Translations under genes and position numbers: made by a program
DNA from: Mesorhizobium australicum
GTDB taxonomy: Bacteria; Pseudomonadota; Alphaproteobacteria; Rhizobiales; Rhizobiaceae
Direction of reading: 5' to 3'
Length of the DNA stretch: 64,000 nucleotides
Assembly: GCF_900177325.1 (NCBI RefSeq)
Contig: NZ_FXBL01000004.1
Span: forward strand, 930,001 to 994,000
The notes under the pieces: model-generated
The model's input: only the letters and a program-made list of their open reading frames with translations
The model's database searches: none
Told to the model about the DNA's origin: nothing
Part shown: positions 59,755 to 64,000 of the stretch, piece after piece
How the letters are laid out: every line of letters starts with the position of its first letter
How positions within the stretch are numbered: the stretch's first letter is position 1

Positions 59755-61074
59755 TTGAGCACCCTCCTCCCCCAGGAATTCATCCGCCTCAAGCGCGACG
59801 GCAAGGCGCTGCCGAAGGCGGCCATCGCCGAATTCGTCGAGGGCATGGCCTCCGGCTCCGTCACCGAGGGGCAGGTGGCAGCCTTCGGCATGGCGGTGTT
59901 CCTCAACGGGATGAGCCGCGACGAAGCCGTCGCGTTGACGATTGCCATGCGCGATTCAGGCGAGGTGCTGGCATGGAGCCTGCCGGGACCGGTGGTGGAC
60001 AAGCACTCGACCGGCGGGGTGGGCGACAACGTCTCGCTGATGCTGGCGCCGATCGTCGCTGCCTGCGGGGCCTATGTGCCGATGATCTCGGGGCGCGGGC
60101 TCGGCCACACGGGCGGGACGCTGGACAAGATGGATGCGATCCCCGGCTATGTCAGCCAGCCGGACAACCAGCGCTTCCGCAAGGTGGTGCGCGAGGTGGG
60201 CTGCGCCATCATCGGCCAGACGGGCGACCTCGCGCCCGCCGACAAGCGCTTCTATGCGATCCGCGACGTGACGGGGACGGTCGAGTCGATCCCGCTCATC
60301 ACCGCCTCCATCCTGTCGAAGAAGCTCGCCGCGGGCCTTGGCGCCTTGGTGCTCGACGTCAAGTCCGGCAATGGCGCGTTCATGGCCAAGCCCCGCGATG
60401 CGTCCGCGCTCGCCAAGAGCCTGGTCGAGGTGGCGAACGGCGCCGGCCTGCCGACGACGGCGCTGGTGACCGATATGAACCAGCCGCTGGCCTCGGCCGC
60501 GGGCAATGCGGTGGAAGTGACGAACGCGGTGGATTTCCTCACCGGCCGGCTCCGCGACCGCAGGCTGGAGGAGGTCACGCTCGCGCTTGCAGCCGAGATG
60601 CTGGTCTCGACGGGTCTGGCGCGCAGCCAGAAGGAGGGGGTGGCCAATGCGCGGCAGGCGCTGCAGTCCGGCGCCGCCGCGGAGCGGTTCGGGCGCATGG
60701 TGCATGCGCTGGGCGGGCCGGCGGACTTTCTTGCAAAGTCCGCCAACCATCTGCCGAAGGCGCCGGTCGAGCTGGCGGTGGAGGCACGCTCGTCCGGCTA
60801 TGTCCGGGCGATCGCGACCCGCGACATCGGCCTCGCGGTGGTGGCGCTCGGCGGAGGGCGAACGCGGCCGCAGGACGAGGTCGATCCGGCAGTCGGGCTG
60901 ACGCGCCTCGCGCCCGTCGGCGCGGAGGTGCGGGCGGGCGATCCGCTCTGCCTCGTCCATGCCCGCTCGGATGACGATGCGAAGGCGGCGGCGAATGCGG
61001 TGCTGGCGGCCTACGACATCGGCAAGGTGCGGCCGCAGCCGTCGCCGGTGGTGCTGAGGCAGGTGTCGTCGTAG
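59755..61074 (+). CDS. deoA: thymidine phosphorylase
   Basis: Phosphorolysis of thymidine and deoxyuridine. Starting at the TTG at 59755 the product has 439 residues, matching E. coli DeoA (440) and beginning LLPQEFIRLKRDGKAL. Motifs: WSLPGPVVDKHSTGGVGDNVSLMLAPIVAACG near residue 76, RGLGHTGGTLDKMDAIPGY, and GLGALVLDVKSGNGAFM. An ATG at 59725 lies inside repeat family B and would add residues translated from the repeat. Last gene of the plus-strand nucleoside operon. Confidence 0.95.
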   Translation: MSTLLPQEFIRLKRDGKALPKAAIAEFVEGMASGSVTEGQVAAFGMAVFLNGMSRDEAVALTIAMRDSGEVLAWSLPGPVVDKHSTGGVGDNVSLMLAPIVAACGAYVPMISGRGLGHTGGTLDKMDAIPGYVSQPDNQRFRKVVREVGCAIIGQTGDLAPADKRFYAIRDVTGTVESIPLITASILSKKLAAGLGALVLDVKSGNGAFMAKPRDASALAKSLVEVANGAGLPTTALVTDMNQPLASAAGNAVEVTNAVDFLTGRLRDRRLEEVTLALAAEMLVSTGLARSQKEGVANARQALQSGAAAERFGRMVHALGGPADFLAKSANHLPKAPVELAVEARSSGYVRAIATRDIGLAVVALGGGRTRPQDEVDPAVGLTRLAPVGAEVRAGDPLCLVHARSDDDAKAAANAVLAAYDIGKVRPQPSPVVLRQVSS

Positions 61075-61121
61075 GGGATGGGTAGAAAAGGCCACCTGGC
61101 CAATCTCGACATCCTTGGCCG

Positions 61122-61201
61122 TCCCCCCTCATCGCCCTGCCGGGCATCGAGGGTCGAGCCGACGGTCTCGACCCGCGATGCCGGCAGCCAGGTGAGGGGG
61201 C
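61122..61201. repeat. long imperfect hairpin, family D, between convergent genes
   Basis: CCCCTCATCGCCCTGCCGGG and onward pairs with an inverse ending GCCAGGTGAGGGG over about 34 bases per arm with a short centre (CCGACGG). It separates deoA from the convergent protease gene and may end transcription in both directions. Confidence 0.65.
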
Positions 61202-61220
61202 ATTCCGCCTCGCCTTTACC

Positions 61221-61742
61221 CTACTGCTCCAGGAGCAGCGTGCCGTCCTTGACCTCGAAGCGGGTGAGCTGGCGCAGCAGGCTCATTCCGACGAGGATGC
61301 CGGACAGCGCCTCGTCCTCCAGCACCACGGCGTCGACGTCCGAGACGCGGATGCGGCCGATCTCAACCGTGTCGATCCGCACGACGGCAGCCTTCGTCTT
61401 GCCGTTGGCGGTGTTGATCTCATGCTTGAAGGCCGTTCGCGGCACCGCGACGCCGACCTTGCGGGCGGTGGTCTCGTTCATGGCGATCAGCGTGGCGCCG
61501 GTGTCGATCAGCCCTTCCACCCTGCGGCCGTTGAAGCGCAGTTCGGTGCGGAAATGGCCGGCCTGGTCGGCGGGGATGGCAACCTTGCGGCCGGTAGGCG
61601 GGGCTTCGGCCGGTCGCGCTGGGGCGGCGGGCGCGGCGACCTCGATCGGCACAACCTCCGGATCATGCGGGCCGATGTCGAGGAAGTAGGGCACGGAGGC
61701 TGAAACGCCGATAAGCGCGCCGAGCAGCAGGATGGTCCGCAT
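61221..61742 (-). CDS. membrane-anchored retropepsin-like aspartic protease (clan AA, TIGR02281-like)
   Basis: A 173-residue protein with an N-terminal hydrophobic anchor (TILLLGALIGVSASVPYFL), a Pro/Ala linker, and one aspartic protease domain with the active-site triplet GLIDTGATLIAM near residue 77 and the later LVGMSLLRQL; it would act as a dimer in the periplasm. The only member of its pathway here, and it interrupts the nucleoside genes. Confidence 0.9.
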   Translation of the reverse strand: MRTILLLGALIGVSASVPYFLDIGPHDPEVVPIEVAAPAAPARPAEAPPTGRKVAIPADQAGHFRTELRFNGRRVEGLIDTGATLIAMNETTARKVGVAVPRTAFKHEINTANGKTKAAVVRIDTVEIGRIRVSDVDAVVLEDEALSGILVGMSLLRQLTRFEVKDGTLLLEQ

Positions 61743-61852
61743 CAGGTGAGGTCCCGTTTCGGGGAATGCTAACCTGGCGCGGTCACCACGGGTTTAACGC
61801 GTGGGAGAAAGGCGGCTGCCGAGGACCGTTGCCAAGGCGCAGGCAGACTCCA

Positions 61853-61963
61853 CGCCGTCATTCTCGGGCTTGTCCCGAGAATCTGCCAGCTTCTGTGGGA
61901 AGGGTGAAGGACGACAATCCCGACCGCCGATAGATCCTCGGCACAAGCCCGAGAATGACGGCG
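61853..61963. repeat. paired palindromic element, family E
   Basis: A perfect 21-base inverted repeat at its ends: CGCCGTCATTCTCGGGCTTG (61853 on) and the inverse ending at 61963. Each end is itself a small hairpin (TTCTCGGGxxxxCCCGAGAA on the left). Lies between two minus-strand genes. Confidence 0.85.
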
Positions 61964-62017
61964 CTAGTTCTTTGCCGGTGCGCGGGGGTCGCGTCAGCGT
62001 GTCAAACGTTGCAGCGC

Positions 62018-62644
62018 TTACTTCGTCCCGTACATTCGGTCGCCGGCATCGCCGAGGCCGGGGACGATGTAGCCCTTTTCGTTCAGCTTTTCGTCGATCG
62101 CCGCCGTGAACACCGGCACGTCGGGATGCGCCTTGGTGAAGCGCTCGATGCCTTCCGGGGCGGCGAGCAGGCAGAGGTAGCGCAGGTTGGTCGCGCCGCG
62201 GCTCTTCAGCTTGTCGATCGCGGCGATCGCGGAGTTCGCCGTCGCCAGCATCGGGTCGACCACGATCACCAGCCGGTCGCCGAGGTCGCTCGGCGCCTTG
62301 AAGAAATATTCGACGGCCTCCAGCGTCTCGTGGTCGCGATAGAGGCCGACATGGGCGACGCGCGCGGCGGGCACGAGGTCGAGCAGGCCTTCCAGCAGCC
62401 CGTTGCCGGCGCGCAGCACCGAGGCGAAGACCAGTTTCTTGCCCTCCAGCGTCGGCGCGTCCATCGGCTGCAGCGGCGTTTCGATGCGCGTCGTGGTCAG
62501 TTCGAGGTCGCGGGTGACTTCGTAGCCCAGCAGCAGCGAGATCTCGCGCAGCAGCCGTCGGAACCCCGCCGTCGAGGTCTCCTTGTTGCGCATGATGGTG
62601 AGCTTGTGCTGAACGAGCGGGTGGTTGACGACGGTGACGCTCAT
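62018..62644 (-). CDS. upp: uracil phosphoribosyltransferase
   Basis: 208-residue salvage enzyme making UMP from uracil and PRPP. PRTase motif [26 protein letters not shown] near residue 127, uracil-site segment [19 protein letters not shown] at the C terminus, and [27 protein letters not shown] at the N terminus. All typical. Downstream of add on the minus strand with a 99-base gap, probably one salvage unit. Confidence 0.97.
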   Translation of the reverse strand: MSVTVVNHPLVQHKLTIMRNKETSTAGFRRLLREISLLLGYEVTRDLELTTTRIETPLQPMDAPTLEGKKLVFASVLRAGNGLLEGLLDLVPAARVAHVGLYRDHETLEAVEYFFKAPSDLGDRLVIVVDPMLATANSAIAAIDKLKSRGATNLRYLCLLAAPEGIERFTKAHPDVPVFTAAIDEKLNEKGYIVPGLGDAGDRMYGTK

Positions 62645-62743
62645 TCGGGCAACTCCTGGCGGAACGGGACCGCTGGACTTTAGCCAAGCCTCGCGGTCCG
62701 GGGAACAGCCGGCGAAGGGTCAGCCACAGTTTTGTCGGAGATT

Positions 62744-63727
62744 TCAGCGTCCCGCGCGGGTCGGGTCGCCAAGCTTCGCCAACAGCGCCTTCCGTGTCTT
62801 CCTGTCGACGAAGGCGGCTTCGATCGCCGTGCGCGTGACCGCGGTCAGGTCGCGGTCGGACAGGCCGAAATGCTCTTTGGCGACCGCGTATTCCTTGCCG
62901 AGGCTGGTCCAGAAATAGGGAGGGTCGTCGGAGGACAGCGTGACCTTGCAGCCGGCCGCGCGCAGCTTCGGGAACGGGTGGTCCGCATAGGACGGGAATA
63001 CCTTCAGCTCGATATTCGACACCGGGCAGACTTCCAGCACCACGCCTTCGTCGGCGATGCGCTTGACGAGGTCTGGGTTCTCGATGGCGCGCACGCCGTG
63101 GCCGATGCGGGATGGGCGGATGTGGTCGAGCGCGTCGCGCACGCTTTCCCAGCCGGCAAGCTCTCCGGCATGCACCGTAATGCCGAGGCCGGCCTCGCGG
63201 GCGATCTCGAAGGCGCGCACATAGTCCTCCACGTCGCCGAAACGCTCCTCTCCGGCCATGCCGAAGCCGGTGACGAGCGGATGGCCGCATTTGACCGCGA
63301 AACGGGCGGCCGCCTCGACCGATTCGACGCCGAAATGGCGCACGCCGGTGACGATCATCCGGCCCTCGATGCCGGTCTTCGCATTTGCCCGCCGGATGCC
63401 TTCGCCGAGCGCGTTTGTGTAGGCCGTGGGCGACAGGCCCGACTTCACCGCGTGGTCGGGCGAGGTGAAGACCTCGGAATAGATGGCGCCTTCCCGCGCG
63501 AGGCTGGTGAGATAGGTCTCGGTCAGCCGGGCATAGTCTTCCTCGTCGCGGAAGAGGCTCGAGGCGGCATCGTAGGCGGCCAGGAAGGAGGTGAAATCGT
63601 GCCAGACGAAGGATCCATCCCTGATGAAGCCCGAGACGTCCGCCCCGTATTTGCGCGCCTGCTTGATGACCAGTTCGGGAGAAGCCGCGCCTTCGACATG
63701 GCAGTGGATCTCGGCTTTCAACACCAT
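62744..63727 (-). CDS. add: adenosine deaminase
   Basis: A 327-residue zinc hydrolase. Metal ligands: HCHVEGAA near residue 8 (HxH), VHAGE near residue 190 with the catalytic Glu, and SSDDPPYF near 275 with the Asp pair. The start at 63727 ([13 protein letters not shown]) is the family norm; a Met 11 codons upstream is less likely. Adenine deaminase-like activity cannot be fully excluded. It feeds inosine to the purine phosphorylase. Confidence 0.92.
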   Translation of the reverse strand: MVLKAEIHCHVEGAASPELVIKQARKYGADVSGFIRDGSFVWHDFTSFLAAYDAASSLFRDEEDYARLTETYLTSLAREGAIYSEVFTSPDHAVKSGLSPTAYTNALGEGIRRANAKTGIEGRMIVTGVRHFGVESVEAAARFAVKCGHPLVTGFGMAGEERFGDVEDYVRAFEIAREAGLGITVHAGELAGWESVRDALDHIRPSRIGHGVRAIENPDLVKRIADEGVVLEVCPVSNIELKVFPSYADHPFPKLRAAGCKVTLSSDDPPYFWTSLGKEYAVAKEHFGLSDRDLTAVTRTAIEAAFVDRKTRKALLAKLGDPTRAGR

Positions 63728-63859
63728 AGGCACGCTCCGGTCTGCGCGATATGCCCGCATTCATCATGATTCGGCGCGCGGCGGTTCATCGCGCCCCGGA
63801 ACATAGCGCTGCCGGATCGCATCGGCTATGGTCCGGCCCGATTTCGACAGGACACAATC

Positions 63860-64000
63860 ATGTCAGAAGAACGCACCACGGTTCGCGGCGGCATGGAGAC
63901 CTCCTACGGTTTCCGCAGTGTCGCGCCCGGCGAGAAGCAGGGTCTGGTCAACGACGTTTTCCACAAGGTCGCCGACCGTTACGACCTGATGAACGACCTG
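63860..64000 (+). CDS. ubiE: UbiE ubiquinone/menaquinone C-methyltransferase (partial, cut by window end)
   Basis: Only the first 47 residues are present: [20 protein letters not shown], then [24 protein letters not shown], the N-terminal signature of UbiE/COQ5 methyltransferases. The SAM-binding domain lies beyond the edge. ATG at 63860, divergent from add across about 130 bases. Confidence 0.9.
   Translation, partial: MSEERTTVRGGMETSYGFRSVAPGEKQGLVNDVFHKVADRYDLMNDL

Noticed and set aside
61794..63767. A 657-codon minus-strand frame across upp and add
   Set aside because: It runs out of frame through two well-recognised genes and through repeat family E; composition is Arg/Pro-rich without motifs.

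Overview
The window reads as a high-GC alphaproteobacterial chromosome, most likely Hyphomicrobiales and close to Phyllobacteriaceae (Mesorhizobium/Aminobacter type). The basis is gene content and order: gyrB, glcB, the tsaB-rimI-plsC-miaB-phoH-ybeY-corC run, RegB/RegA (ActS/ActR) next to mmcB, urease with NodE/NodF-like lipid genes alongside, and several families of long paired palindromic repeats. This is inference from remembered family resemblance; no search was run.

Layout. 0.2-14 kb: housekeeping genes (gyrB, a small secreted Cys-rich protein, a hydantoinase/oxoprolinase, malate synthase G, then tRNA modification, lipid and ribosome-maturation genes). 14-20 kb (minus strand): a complete CUT1-type sugar/polyol ABC importer with two different ATPases and a small membrane protein; its promoter region carries three operator-like palindromes but there is no regulator gene nearby. 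20.4-25.8 kb: a secreted alpha/beta hydrolase, an AAA ATPase with DUF4143, a glutathione transferase, and a ketosynthase plus acyl carrier protein closely resembling NodE and NodF. 25.9-35.1 kb: urease ureD-A-(DUF1272)-(hupE/ureJ)-B-C and ureE-F-(DUF3995)-G, with unrelated small genes between the structural and accessory blocks.

35-50.5 kb: repeat-rich intergenic regions, an M48 protease, an acyltransferase, an orphan phnN/DUF1045 pair, a YnjBCD-type ABC importer, hrpB, the redox two-component system regB/regA, a frameshifted small gene, mmcB, a brnT/brnA toxin-antitoxin pair and slyX. 50.6-63.8 kb: a nucleoside uptake and breakdown locus made of an ABC ATPase, an isochorismatase-like protein lacking its catalytic Cys, two permeases, cdd, purine nucleoside phosphorylase, deoC, an ALDH16-like two-domain aldehyde dehydrogenase and deoA, then upp and add on the minus strand. 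The pathway implied is import, deamination, phosphorolysis, cleavage of deoxyribose-5-phosphate to acetaldehyde and glyceraldehyde-3-phosphate, and oxidation of the aldehyde. Neither a phosphopentomutase (deoB) nor a BMP-type binding protein is in the window. The right edge cuts ubiE.

The most unusual theme is mobile-looking paired palindromic elements of at least six sequence families. They lie between genes, inside operons, and in two cases inside coding sequence: a whole element read through in-frame in hrpB and a half-element in ureF. One copy also supplies the apparent ribosome binding site of deoA.
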